In this document: positions 1 through 6,581 of the stretch, piece after piece | Layout of the letters: each line of letters starts with the position of its first letter | How positions within the stretch are numbered: the first letter of the stretch is position 1 | Assembly (NCBI GenBank): GCA_965601425.1 | Contig: CBFCWF010000160.1 | Coordinates: forward strand, 1 to 10,213 | DNA length: 10,213 bases | Origin: Thiosocius sp965601425 | GTDB lineage: Bacteria; Pseudomonadota; Gammaproteobacteria; Chromatiales; Chromatiaceae | Direction of reading: 5' to 3' | Position numbers and translations under genes: made by a program | Notes under the pieces: generated by a model | What the model saw: the letters and a program-made list of their open reading frames with translations, nothing else | Told to the model about the DNA's origin: nothing | Database searches by the model: none

Positions 1-35
1 TGACCCTGGGCGCCCATGGCGCTCATCAGTACTAA
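1..35 (+). CDS. Possible 3' end of an upstream gene (partial)
   Basis: One frame runs open from the left edge to a TAA at 33-35 and would end a protein in TLGAHGAHQY. The stop sits 20 bases before the ATG of the binding-protein gene, and the Shine-Dalgarno AAGGAG (43-48) lies in the gap, which is a typical within-operon arrangement. Two histidines in the last residues would fit a metal-related protein, but ten residues are not enough to identify a family. In another frame a TGA at 1-3 could equally be the upstream stop. The missing ABC ATPase of the neighbouring transporter could lie upstream, but this tail gives no proof of that. Confidence 0.3.
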   Translation, partial: TLGAHGAHQY

Positions 36-55
36 CGGCGCGAAGGAGTCTGTCG

Positions 56-955
56 ATGAAAAATCAAGTCAGACGACTAACCGTTTTGCTCGTCGCATGC
101 TTACTGACAGGTTCGGTCCACGCTAAGCTCAACGTCTTCGCCTGCGAGCCGGAATGGGCCGTGCTGACCCAGGAGCTGGCCGGTGAGCATGCGACGGTAT
201 TCGCAGCCACGCACGCCGGACAGGACCCGCACTATGTGCAGGCCAGACCGTCGCTGATCGCGAAACTGCGCTCGGCCGATCTGGCCGTGTGCACAGGTGC
301 GGAACTGGAAATTGGCTGGATGCCGATGCTGCAGCGCCGCGCCAGGAATCCCAAGGTGCTACCAGGCAAGCCGGGTTACTTTGAAGCGACTCAACAGGTT
401 GTGTTGCTGGAGAAGCCTGCCAAGCTGGACCGCGCGGAGGGTGACGTACATGGTGATGGTAATCCGCACATTCAGATGGACCCCCGCCGCGTACTCGAAG
501 TCGCGCAGGCCCTGTCGTCGAGGCTTCAGCAGCTCGACCCAGGCAACAAGCCAGCTTTCGAAAGCCTGTTGCAGGAGTTTACGACGCGGTGGCGTTCATC
601 GCTGGAGCGCTGGCAGTCGGAAGCCGAAGGACTCAAAGGCAAGCGCGCAGTGGTTCATCATCGCGAATGGGTCTACCTGCTGGACTGGCTGGGTATGCAG
701 CGTGCCGGTTCGCTGGAGCCGAAACCCGGTATCCCACCCAACATGGCGCACCTCGCGGATCTGAAGAAGCAGCAGGCCGATTTGATTATCCTTTCGCCGG
801 CGAACGATCCGAAACCGTCGGCCTGGCTACAGGAGCAGACAGGCGTGCCGGTTGTCGTCCTGCCGCATACGGTGGGGGCCGTGCCGAACAGCGATGATCT
901 TTTCGGTTTTTTCGACGAGATCATCCGACGGCTTTCCGAGGCGGAAAAGACGTGA
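56..955 (+). CDS. Metal (zinc/manganese-type) ABC transporter periplasmic substrate-binding protein, ZnuA-like
   Basis: This is a periplasmic receptor of the cluster A-I (ZnuA/TroA-like) family, which captures Zn2+ or Mn2+ and hands it to an ABC-3 permease. The start is ATG 56 with AAGGAG at 43-48. Residues 1-23 look like a Sec signal peptide with cleavage after VHA, and no lipobox is seen. Likely metal ligands are His59 (AGQDPHYVQARPS), His138 (GNPHIQMDPR) and His201 or His202 (VVHHREW). The fourth is probably an acidic residue near the C-terminal NSDDLF (279-283). The motif LEPKPGIPPNMAHL (220-233) is typical of the second lobe. There is no long His/Asp-rich loop of the kind found in E. coli ZnuA; only a short DVHGDGNPH stretch is present. 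The 299-residue length is normal for the family. The gene overlaps the permease gene by four bases. The metal cannot be decided from sequence; zinc is favoured by the three histidines. Confidence 0.9.
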   Translation: MKNQVRRLTVLLVACLLTGSVHAKLNVFACEPEWAVLTQELAGEHATVFAATHAGQDPHYVQARPSLIAKLRSADLAVCTGAELEIGWMPMLQRRARNPKVLPGKPGYFEATQQVVLLEKPAKLDRAEGDVHGDGNPHIQMDPRRVLEVAQALSSRLQQLDPGNKPAFESLLQEFTTRWRSSLERWQSEAEGLKGKRAVVHHREWVYLLDWLGMQRAGSLEPKPGIPPNMAHLADLKKQQADLIILSPANDPKPSAWLQEQTGVPVVVLPHTVGAVPNSDDLFGFFDEIIRRLSEAEKT

Positions 956-1722
956 ACCTGATCGACCTGTCTTTGCTCGGGCCGCCCCTGCTCGCAGGGG
1001 CGATAGTGCTCAGCACCCACGTACCGCTCGGACGACAAGTGCTTGCGAGGGGCATCATCTTCATCGACCTGGCCATCGCACAACTCGCGGGACTGGGCGT
1101 CATCCTGGTCTACTTCATGAGTGAAGCACCACCGGGATGGGTTGTTCAGCTATCAGCCTTTCTTGCGGCGCTCGGTGGCTCGATCGGACTGCGCTGGGCG
1201 GAGAGGCGTTGGCACGACGTATTGGAGGCCCTGATCGGTGTCATCTTCGTGCTGGCTGTCACCGCTGCGCTGCTGATCCTGGCGAACGATCCGCATGGCG
1301 GCGAACGGCTCAAGGATCTGCTGGCAGGCCAACTGCTTTGGGTCACCTACGCGGATCTCTGGATACCAATCGCTTTGTCGTCCGCCATCCTGGCCCTCTG
1401 GTTCAAGGGCAACGCCGCCGCCAGTCCCACCCTGTTCTACGTGTTGTTTGCGTTGAGCGTGACAACGTCCGTTCAACTGGTCGGCGTCTACTTGGTATTC
1501 GCCAGTCTGATTATTCCGGCGCTGGCAACCCGGGGACATCGAGGCCTGCAGGCCGCGTATGGTGTCGGGCTGGCTGGTTACCTGCTCGGATCGGTCGGCT
1601 CACTCCTGACGGACCTCCCCACCGGGCCGAGTGTCGTCTGGTCAATGGCGATTGTCGGGGTGATATTCGGTCTGCTTTCCAGCGTTAGCCAGCCCCGCCC
1701 AAACAGCCCCGGGGCGAGGTAG
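952..1722 (+). CDS. Metal ABC transporter permease, ABC-3 family (ZnuB-like)
   Basis: This inner-membrane permease pairs with the preceding binding protein. It starts at GTG 952 inside the stop of that gene (GTGA overlap), so translation is probably coupled. The 256 residues are mostly hydrophobic, with about seven or eight membrane segments. Family signals are GRQVLARGIIFIDLAIAQLAG (27-47), in the place of the usual canonical RR..F.GD..SHA region; the polar HGGERLKDLLAGQLLW (115-130); and VQLVGVYLVFASLIIPALA (175-193), which matches the conserved 'vG.lLv.alLi.PaA' segment. It is slightly shorter than many ZnuB proteins. No ATPase gene follows: the next gene is an unrelated, broken DUF2252 gene, so the ATPase must lie upstream or elsewhere. 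The family call is strong; the metal is inferred. Confidence 0.88.
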   Translation: MNLIDLSLLGPPLLAGAIVLSTHVPLGRQVLARGIIFIDLAIAQLAGLGVILVYFMSEAPPGWVVQLSAFLAALGGSIGLRWAERRWHDVLEALIGVIFVLAVTAALLILANDPHGGERLKDLLAGQLLWVTYADLWIPIALSSAILALWFKGNAAASPTLFYVLFALSVTTSVQLVGVYLVFASLIIPALATRGHRGLQAAYGVGLAGYLLGSVGSLLTDLPTGPSVVWSMAIVGVIFGLLSSVSQPRPNSPGAR

Positions 1723-1723
1723 G

Positions 1724-1741
1724 GCGATCGGCGCCGGTCGC
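1724..1741. other. 18-bp near-perfect dyad just after the permease stop
   Basis: GCGATCGGCGCCGGTCGC is an almost perfect palindrome, with one G-T type mismatch pair, starting two bases after the permease stop. It could form a short stem that ends or stabilises the transporter mRNA, but no T-run follows, so it is not a classic intrinsic terminator. A protein-binding operator is an alternative. It does not resemble the AT-rich Zur box of E. coli. Confidence 0.25.
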
Positions 1742-1888
1742 GACTTCAACTGCCGCGAAAATCCATGGGGGTTCAGCTCCGCGCTGGGCCGCGTCTGGTT
1801 GGACTCGTAGGGCGTATCAAGCCGTAACAGCCTGTTGCTGGCCGAGGGCGACGAGATTACGTTTGAGCAAAAGGGACCAGACCGAATC

Positions 1889-2528
1889 ATGAGTGAGCGT
1901 AAAGCACAAATTCTTAACGAACTGCATCGTATCGACGGGGCAACCCCAGGCCGGCAGACGGCAATCCGCAAACACCGACGCATGGCCGAGAATCCGTTCC
2001 GCTTCCTGCGCGGTGCGGCCCAATTGTTCTCCGCCGACCTTGCCAACGGCGTGCTGAAACTACCTGGCGCACTGACCGGGGCGGTGCCACTGACCACCGT
2101 AATGGGCGACTGCCATATCAGCAACTTCGGTTTTCTGACCGAAGAGGGCTCACACGGCGATGATGTCATCTTCGCGCCCAATGATTACGACGACGCCTGT
2201 ATCGGCCACGCCGCCTGGGACTTGCTACGCTATTGCAGCAGCCTGTTTCTGGCCGCCGATTTCGTCGCTGGCGTGAATCAGGGCCGCTATCCGTCACCCG
2301 GAGACGACTGGCCGGAAACCGATGCCGCCAGCGCAGATGACGCCCGTGATGCGACTGGTGTTTTCATAGGCTGCAGTCGGACGCGTTGGCCCTAGAGGCC
2401 TACCCCTTGATCGCCGCGAGCGAAGCCTATGCCCAGCGGGTGGACCAGGACACCCGCTTGCTGAACGAGATCATCGCGGACAGATCAAACAGATCAAGGG
2501 GCCGGAGTCATTGAACTTCGTCACGTGA
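1889..2528 (+). pseudogene. DUF2252 family gene, internally deleted and frameshifted
   Basis: The frame starting at ATG 1889 (weak AGGGA at 1872-1876) encodes the N-terminal part of a DUF2252 protein, a family with a kinase-like look and no settled function. Visible motifs are NPFRFLRGAAQLFSADLA, then VMGDCHISNFGFLTE, then FAPNDYDDACIGHAAWDLLRY, which correspond to the family's F.RG, GD.H..NFG and NDFDE/WDL.R blocks. The frame stops at TAG 2393-2395, giving about 168 residues where the family has roughly 400-450. From about 2371 a different frame (codons beginning at 2392) reads LEAYPLIAASEAYAQRVDQD then TRLLNEII, which resembles the extreme C-terminus of DUF2252 proteins ('a..YA.q...D...l...I'). 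A second slip near 2478 would continue as GQIKQIKGPESLNFVT to TGA 2526-2528. So both ends survive and the middle is gone. A TTG start at 1835 is possible but less likely. Confidence 0.75.
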
Positions 2529-2558
2529 TACCAGGACAGGCAACGGACAATGCGCCCC

Positions 2559-2582
2559 GCGGCGCCGCCGGAGCGGCGCCGC
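2559..2582. repeat. Doubled self-palindrome GCGGCGCCGC
   Basis: The 10-mer GCGGCGCCGC, itself a perfect palindrome, occurs at 2559-2568 and again at 2573-2582 with CGGA between. It can form one strong 10-bp stem with a four-base loop, or two cruciform-like units. It follows the DUF2252 remnant and has no T-run, so it may be a rho-independent-like structure of low quality or simply a structure-prone junction. Function unknown. Confidence 0.5.
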
Positions 2583-2691
2583 TTGATCGACTGAGAAATA
2601 CCCATTGACCCAACGCCAGCCCGATGTGCGGCCTCTTGCCCGGCGGCGGCCTGCTATCCTCTACACCAAAGCAAGCATTCCCTTCGCTTAG

Positions 2692-2952
2692 ATGGCCGAG
2701 CTCATTCTTCTGCTGTTGTTCGTCTTCGTCGTCAATCTGCCTTTCGGCTACTGGCGTGAGGGTGTCCGCAAGTTTTCTCTTGGCTGGTTCGTCGCGGTGC
2801 ATGCGGCAGTCCCGCTGATCATTGGCTTCCGCGTCCTGTTCGGCATCCCTTTCGAATGGGCGCTATTGCCTTTTGCCGTCCTGGCCTATTTCGCGGGGCA
2901 GACGATCGGTGCGCGGATGCGTAGGCGTCTGCCGCAATCGGCCCGCAGGTGA
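2692..2952 (+). CDS. Small three-helix inner-membrane protein, conserved hypothetical
   Basis: An 86-residue protein with three hydrophobic segments: about residues 2-19, 30-50 and 55-72. It ends in a basic tail (ARMRRRLPQSARR), which suggests the C-terminus lies in the cytoplasm. The loop after helix 1 carries NLPFGYWREG (15-24), followed by KFSLGWFVAVHAAVP (27-41). I recall the pattern of LPFGYWR followed by a WF..H..VP helix from small uncharacterised bacterial membrane proteins, but no function is known to me. The ATG at 2692 has no clear Shine-Dalgarno; the start is chosen because it precedes the first helix directly. It has no partner in an operon and lies between two decayed regions, yet its frame is undamaged, which argues that it is still expressed or only recently isolated. 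Confidence 0.65.
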   Translation: MAELILLLLFVFVVNLPFGYWREGVRKFSLGWFVAVHAAVPLIIGFRVLFGIPFEWALLPFAVLAYFAGQTIGARMRRRLPQSARR

Positions 2953-3238
2953 CCCAACCGACTGGTCCCCGTGGGCATCCCCAGCCCACTGCTTCATAAT
3001 TTGATCCACCGATCCAGGAAAAGGTTCGGGATTCTCTTGACGACACTGTGCAAAAAACTCGAGTTCACGCGCTAGGAAAAATTCCTTCTCAGCACAATGT
3101 TGTGGCAAACCCTAGTGCTCAACCGAACCCGAAGGACAGATCGAACATAGGTCTCACGAAGAACCAATCCTGCCTTGGCGTCAGAGCATTCTCTCTCCGC
3201 CGAAACCCAACATGGCACGTTAGCGACGGATGACCAAC
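2953..3238. other. Stretch without a recognisable gene
   Basis: These 286 bases are visibly richer in A and T than their surroundings, especially 3000-3230. A small hairpin AGGAA-AAA-TTCCT lies at 3074-3086. A minus-strand frame below 3108 reads ELEFFAQCRQENPEPFPGSV, which looks protein-like, but it has only a TTG start, no ribosome binding site and no family I know. No promoter, RNA gene or IS end is convincing. It may be the eroded remains of a transferred segment. Confidence 0.3.
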
Positions 3239-3700
3239 CTAACCGGCAGGACACGACCGGCTCAGCGTGGAAGACGGGGACTCGCCGAACAACCGCCGAT
3301 AGTCTCGCGAAGAACGGCCGAGTTCGATCAGCCCGACATCGCGTGCCGCGCGCTTGACCCCGCCGCGTCCGGGTTCTGCGCCGAGCAACCGCCTCCGCGC
3401 ATGCGTCAGCCGATGCTTGTGAAAACAGGCCATCGGCGGTTCGCCACACCAGCTCCCGAAGGCGAGGCACAGAGCGCTCTTGCTGACACCGGTGGCGGCA
3501 CACAAGTCGACGAGCGAAACCGGCGCCGACCCGGCCTGCGTGAAACGTTCCTCGGCCGCATGGACGATGCGCCCCGGGTTTCGCACCCGACCCGATTTTT
3601 TCGTCGATTCCGGGCGGGTCTGCAGGTACACAGACACCATTGGCGCGAAGATCTCTTCGGTGAGGTCGACGTCAACTAGTCCACGTCGCAGCTGGAGCTG
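3239..3700 (-). pseudogene. AraC-family transcriptional regulator, C-terminal DNA-binding half only
   Basis: On the minus strand an open frame ends at TAG (3239-3241) and encodes an AraC/XylS-type double helix-turn-helix domain. Helix-turn-helix 1 is around VSLVDLCAATGVSKSALCLAF (residues 41-61 counted from the ATG at 3640). The linker is EPPMACFHKHRLTHARRRLL, and the second half ends SRDYRRLFGESPSSTL, the classic family finish. The whole N-terminal effector domain (expect a total near 300 residues) is absent. The frame stays open above 3640 and seems to keep native sequence (LVDVDLTEEIFAPMVS) up to about 3700. Two positions where the family usually has Tyr are Cys here (SALCLAF, MACFHK), and the usual Phe in GRFSRDYRR is Ser (GRSSRDYRR), which is what unselected drift would leave. 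It abuts an opposite-strand remnant at its broken end. Confidence 0.7.
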
Positions 3701-3958
3701 TTCTAGGGCAGGTACCTGCCGAATGCCTGGACCGTCTACACGGATTGGAAAGGGTTCTACGACCAGGAAGAGGACCAGGCGACCATCCCGTTGAACCTGA
3801 CCATCAGAAAGGTCACCAAGCTGGGCAAGCTACCGTTGAAGCTGGAACTCGGGTTCGATTGTTTCGTCGAATCCGACGACCGGTTTGGCCAGGATTGGGC
3901 GGTAACGATGAACTGCTCCCCGGTCGTTCCCGATTTCATCTACAACGCATTCAACTGA
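3680..3958 (+). pseudogene. C-terminal fragment of an outer-membrane/transporter-type beta-barrel protein
   Basis: The plus frame from about 3680 to TGA 3956-3958 reads STSQLELF, a TAG stop at 3704-3706, then GRYLPNAWTVYTDWKGFYD and onward. It alternates polar and hydrophobic residues in strand-like fashion (LPLNLTIRKVTKLGKLPLKL, then LELGFDCFVESDDRFGQDW) and finishes WAVTMNCSPVVPDFIYNAFN. This resembles the C-terminal strands of porin-like proteins annotated as transporters or as the phenol-degradation MetA type. Only about 85 residues remain, there is no start codon, and the internal TAG makes it a pseudogene. It has Cys in FDCFVE and MNCSP where barrel strands rarely carry it. The upstream part is replaced by the antisense AraC remnant. 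Confidence 0.55.
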
Positions 3959-3975
3959 CAGCGTGATCTCAGGGC

Positions 3976-3987
3976 CCGCGGCCGCGG
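3976..3987. repeat. Tandem CCGCGG palindrome
   Basis: CCGCGGCCGCGG is a perfect 12-bp palindrome made of two copies of CCGCGG, lying 18 bases after the stop of the barrel remnant. No T-run follows. The same CCGCGG unit is doubled again at 6563-6581. It may be chance in GC-rich DNA. Confidence 0.35.
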
Positions 3988-4004
3988 TGAGTCGGAAGTG
4001 TGTT

Positions 4005-4033
4005 TTGAAGAAGCGCTGCCGGCATGTTATTAA
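4005..4033 (+). promoter_or_regulatory. Candidate sigma-70-type promoter for the amidohydrolase gene
   Basis: TTGAAG (4005-4010) and TATTAA (4028-4033) are separated by exactly 17 bases. TGT directly before the second hexamer gives an extended -10. Each hexamer matches the consensus at four of six positions. Transcription would begin near 4040, leaving a leader of about 100 bases before ATG 4139. This is a pattern call only. Confidence 0.4.
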
Positions 4034-4125
4034 GCTACCTTTTCAACACCATTGAGGTCACAATTCGAACGCGTTGCAGCTCAGGACTTGTGCGTCGGTC
4101 GAGCAAACGGCCGTCGAATGATTCA

Positions 4126-4132
4126 ACGGAGA
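4126..4132 (+). promoter_or_regulatory. Ribosome binding site that decides the amidohydrolase start
   Basis: ACGGAGA, with GGAG at 4128-4131, lies seven bases before ATG 4139. It favours that start over the longer in-frame option at 4052, which would place 29 polar and basic residues before the signal peptide. Confidence 0.6.
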
Positions 4133-4138
4133 TTATTC

Positions 4139-5530
4139 ATGCGAAACAGTGCCCTATCAGTATTCCTATCCGCGGCCATCGTTGTCGCACCGAGCGTTTC
4201 CGTCGGCCACGAAGCGATCGCGCTCGCACCCAGTGGTGAGATCGTGCACGGCCACAACTATGGCCCTGCGATGAGATACGACCATGTCGTAATCCGCGGC
4301 GCGCAGGTCTTCAAGGGATGCGATCCGGACCTGGTCGCAGCGGACGTGCTGATCTCCGGTAACCTGATCTCCCAGATCGAGCCCGATATCGATGTTCCGG
4401 ATGGGACCTACGAGATCAAGGCGCATGGCCATACCCTGATCCCCGGCCTTATCGACGCGCACTGGCACGGCGTCTATGCCGAGGCGACCATCCCCCAAAT
4501 CCTGACGACCGGCGAAGGCTACTGGAACCTTGTCGCAGCACGCGCGCAAGAGAACGCGCTCTACCGCGGCTTTACGACCGTACGCGAAGCAGCCGGGCCA
4601 ATGTTCGACATCGCACGCGCGACCGACGAAGGCATGATCGTGGGCCCGCGGATCTTCCCGTCCGGTCCCGCGATCTCGCAGACGGCCGGTCACATGGATT
4701 TCCGGTTCACCTACGATGTGCCGTCGACGCCCGACAACCTGCATAGCCTGGAGCGGAACAACGGCTTCTATATCGCTGATGGCGTGCCCGAGGTCATCAA
4801 GCGCGTGCGCGAAAACCTGATGCAGGGGGCCACGCAGATCAAGCTCATGGCCGGTGGCGGCGTAACATCCTCATACGACCCGATACACACGATGCAGTTC
4901 AGCAAGGCCGAACTCGAGGCGGCCGTCGAAGCGGCGGGGAACTGGGGCACCTACGTGCTGACCCACGCGATCAACGACGAAGCCGTAAACCATTCCCTCG
5001 ACGCCGGCGTGAAGAGCATCGAGCACGGCCACATGTCCACGCGCGAAACCCTGGAGCGCATGAAAAAGGAAGGCGCATGGCTGAGCATGCAGCCGTTCCT
5101 CGACGACGAGGATGCCCCCAAGCTGAACGATGCCCAGAAGGCCAAGTACAAGTTCGTGACCGATGGCACCGACTTCGTCTATCGCAATGCAAAGGAACTC
5201 GGCGTCAAAATCGCGTTCGGTACCGACACCCTGTTCAGCGCCGACCTCGCCAGGCGCCAGGGCGCTCAACTCGCCAAGCTGCAAAAGTGGTTCACGCCGT
5301 TCGAGGCGTTGAAGATGGCGACCTGCGACAACGCCGAGTTGCTCAAGCTGTCGGGCAAGCTGACACCTTATCCCGATGGACCACTCGGCGTGATCGAGGA
5401 AGGCGCCTACGCCGACCTGGTCCTCGTCGACGGCAATCCGCTGGAGAACCTCGACCTCGTTGGTGACCCGGAAAGCAACTTTGACCTGATCATGAAAGAC
5501 GGCGTGATCTACAAGAACGCGCTCGACTGA
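4139..5530 (+). CDS. Exported metal-dependent amidohydrolase (imidazolonepropionase/Xaa-Pro-dipeptidase-like)
   Basis: A 463-residue amidohydrolase-superfamily enzyme with a TIM barrel, expected to hydrolyse an amide, peptide or lactam bond with one or two divalent metals in the periplasm. Residues 1-23 form a Sec signal peptide. A beta-sandwich region follows (VVIRGAQVFKG through GNLISQIEPDIDVPDG). The metal site is complete: His108 and His110 (IDAHWHG), Lys235 (QIKLMAGGGV, probably carboxylated), His276 (LTHAIND), His296 (SIEHGHM) and Asp363 (AFGTDTLFS). The C-terminal GVIEEGAYADLVLVDGNPLE (417-436) is the usual return to the sandwich. The length is normal. Related cytosolic and periplasmic members act on imidazolonepropionate, prolyl dipeptides or N-acyl compounds; the substrate here cannot be read from sequence. 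A damaged paralogue follows after 22 bases, so the pair arose as an operon of two related hydrolases. Confidence 0.88.
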   Translation: MRNSALSVFLSAAIVVAPSVSVGHEAIALAPSGEIVHGHNYGPAMRYDHVVIRGAQVFKGCDPDLVAADVLISGNLISQIEPDIDVPDGTYEIKAHGHTLIPGLIDAHWHGVYAEATIPQILTTGEGYWNLVAARAQENALYRGFTTVREAAGPMFDIARATDEGMIVGPRIFPSGPAISQTAGHMDFRFTYDVPSTPDNLHSLERNNGFYIADGVPEVIKRVRENLMQGATQIKLMAGGGVTSSYDPIHTMQFSKAELEAAVEAAGNWGTYVLTHAINDEAVNHSLDAGVKSIEHGHMSTRETLERMKKEGAWLSMQPFLDDEDAPKLNDAQKAKYKFVTDGTDFVYRNAKELGVKIAFGTDTLFSADLARRQGAQLAKLQKWFTPFEALKMATCDNAELLKLSGKLTPYPDGPLGVIEEGAYADLVLVDGNPLENLDLVGDPESNFDLIMKDGVIYKNALD

Positions 5531-6388
5531 GCTGCTGACCAGAGGAAATGAAATGACACGGCTGGCGTTTTCAGCCTGCGTTCTCGGGCTGGCCTGCGCG
5601 GCCCCGATCTCGGCGCAGGCTGCCGAAGAGGCGCTGATGCGCGGCTTCACCAGCCTGCGTGACGTTGGCGGCGCTTCATGGGGGGCAAAGCTGGCCGCCG
5701 ACCGCGGTGAGATTGCAGGGCCGCGCGTCTGGCCGAGCCTGCGCACGCTGTCCCAGTTCGGCGGGCACGGTGACGCCAATCCACGGTTCGTGAACCCACG
5801 TGAATTCGGTGGGCCGGAAAACAACCTCGAACGGCTCGGCTATAGCCGGATCGTCAACGGCCGGGATGACGTGCTCGCTGCGGCGCGGGAAAACCTGAAT
5901 CGCGATGCGTCCCAGATCAAGATGCATCTTGCCGGCGGGGTGGGAACGGAGTTCGATCCGATCGATGGACGTCAGTTCACCAGAGACGAGATCGAGGCGG
6001 CCGTGGAAGTGGCCGAGGGTTTCGGCACCTATGTGGCGGCGCATGTCTACACGCCCGATGGGACCGAGCAGGCGATTGAGGCCGGCGTCAAGTCGATCGA
6101 GCCCGGCAATCTCATCACAGACGAGATCGCCCAGATGATGGCCGAGAACGGTGTCTGGCTGAGTCCGCAGGTGGTGGTCTATCTGACCTTCTCACCGGGC
6201 CTGGGTCCGGTCCGGCTGGCCAAGGGCAAGATGGTCGAAGCCGGGCTTGACACGATGTTCAAGCTCGCCAAGAAACACGATTTGAAAATCGCCTTCGGTA
6301 CAGACGTCGTCGTGAACCCGGAGGCTTGCGCGGACCGAAATCGTGAGTTCGTGGAACGCGCGGGCCCTGCTGTGCGAACGCACGGTGA

Positions 6389-6436
6389 GGGCGTAGCGTC
6401 GGTCGTGACCGTCAAATCAGAGCTGGCGCTACGCCC
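6389..6436. repeat. Perfect 10-bp inverted repeat with 28-bp spacer
   Basis: GGGCGTAGCG (6389-6398) is matched by its exact reverse complement CGCTACGCCC (6427-6436). It begins about 25 bases after the amidohydrolase similarity ends. It may be an intergenic repeat, the relic of a small mobile element, or a weak stem-loop. No target duplication was identified. Confidence 0.45.
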
Positions 6437-6562
6437 GGCTCGTCGGCCACCCTCTCTTATCGAAACCCAACGGCTTGTCAGCCAAGACCTCGGTCGCCAC
6501 CACATGCCGAGGAAAGCTGCATGCATGCCTGCGCAGAACGCGGCAAGGGCTCCTCTACAGGT

Positions 6563-6581
6563 CCGCGGCAAACAACCGCGG
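6563..6581. repeat. CCGCGG pair spaced by seven bases
   Basis: CCGCGG at 6563-6568 and 6576-6581 flank CAAACAA, so a 6-bp stem with a seven-base loop can form on either strand. No T-run follows. It lies in the junction region downstream of both convergent remnants. Confidence 0.35.

Noticed and set aside
1642..2181. 179-codon minus-strand frame across the permease end and DUF2252 start
   Set aside because: The plus strand carries clear DUF2252 motifs here; the antisense frame has no family signal.
2636..2665. Promoter TTGCCC ... TATCCT before the small membrane protein
   Set aside because: The spacing is only 13 bases, and the alternative with TCTACA at 18 bases has a poor hexamer; not strong enough to list.
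3230..3679. 149-codon plus-strand frame leading into the barrel remnant
   Set aside because: It is the antisense of the AraC helix-turn-helix domain, which has clear family motifs; its Arg/Pro-rich translation does not look like a barrel.
4052..4138. Longer start for the amidohydrolase
   Set aside because: It would put 29 polar, Arg-rich residues before an evident signal peptide, while ATG 4139 has GGAG at a suitable distance.
4871..5824. 317-codon minus-strand frame across the two amidohydrolase genes
   Set aside because: It is antisense to well-conserved active-site sequence and has no domain pattern or ribosome binding site.
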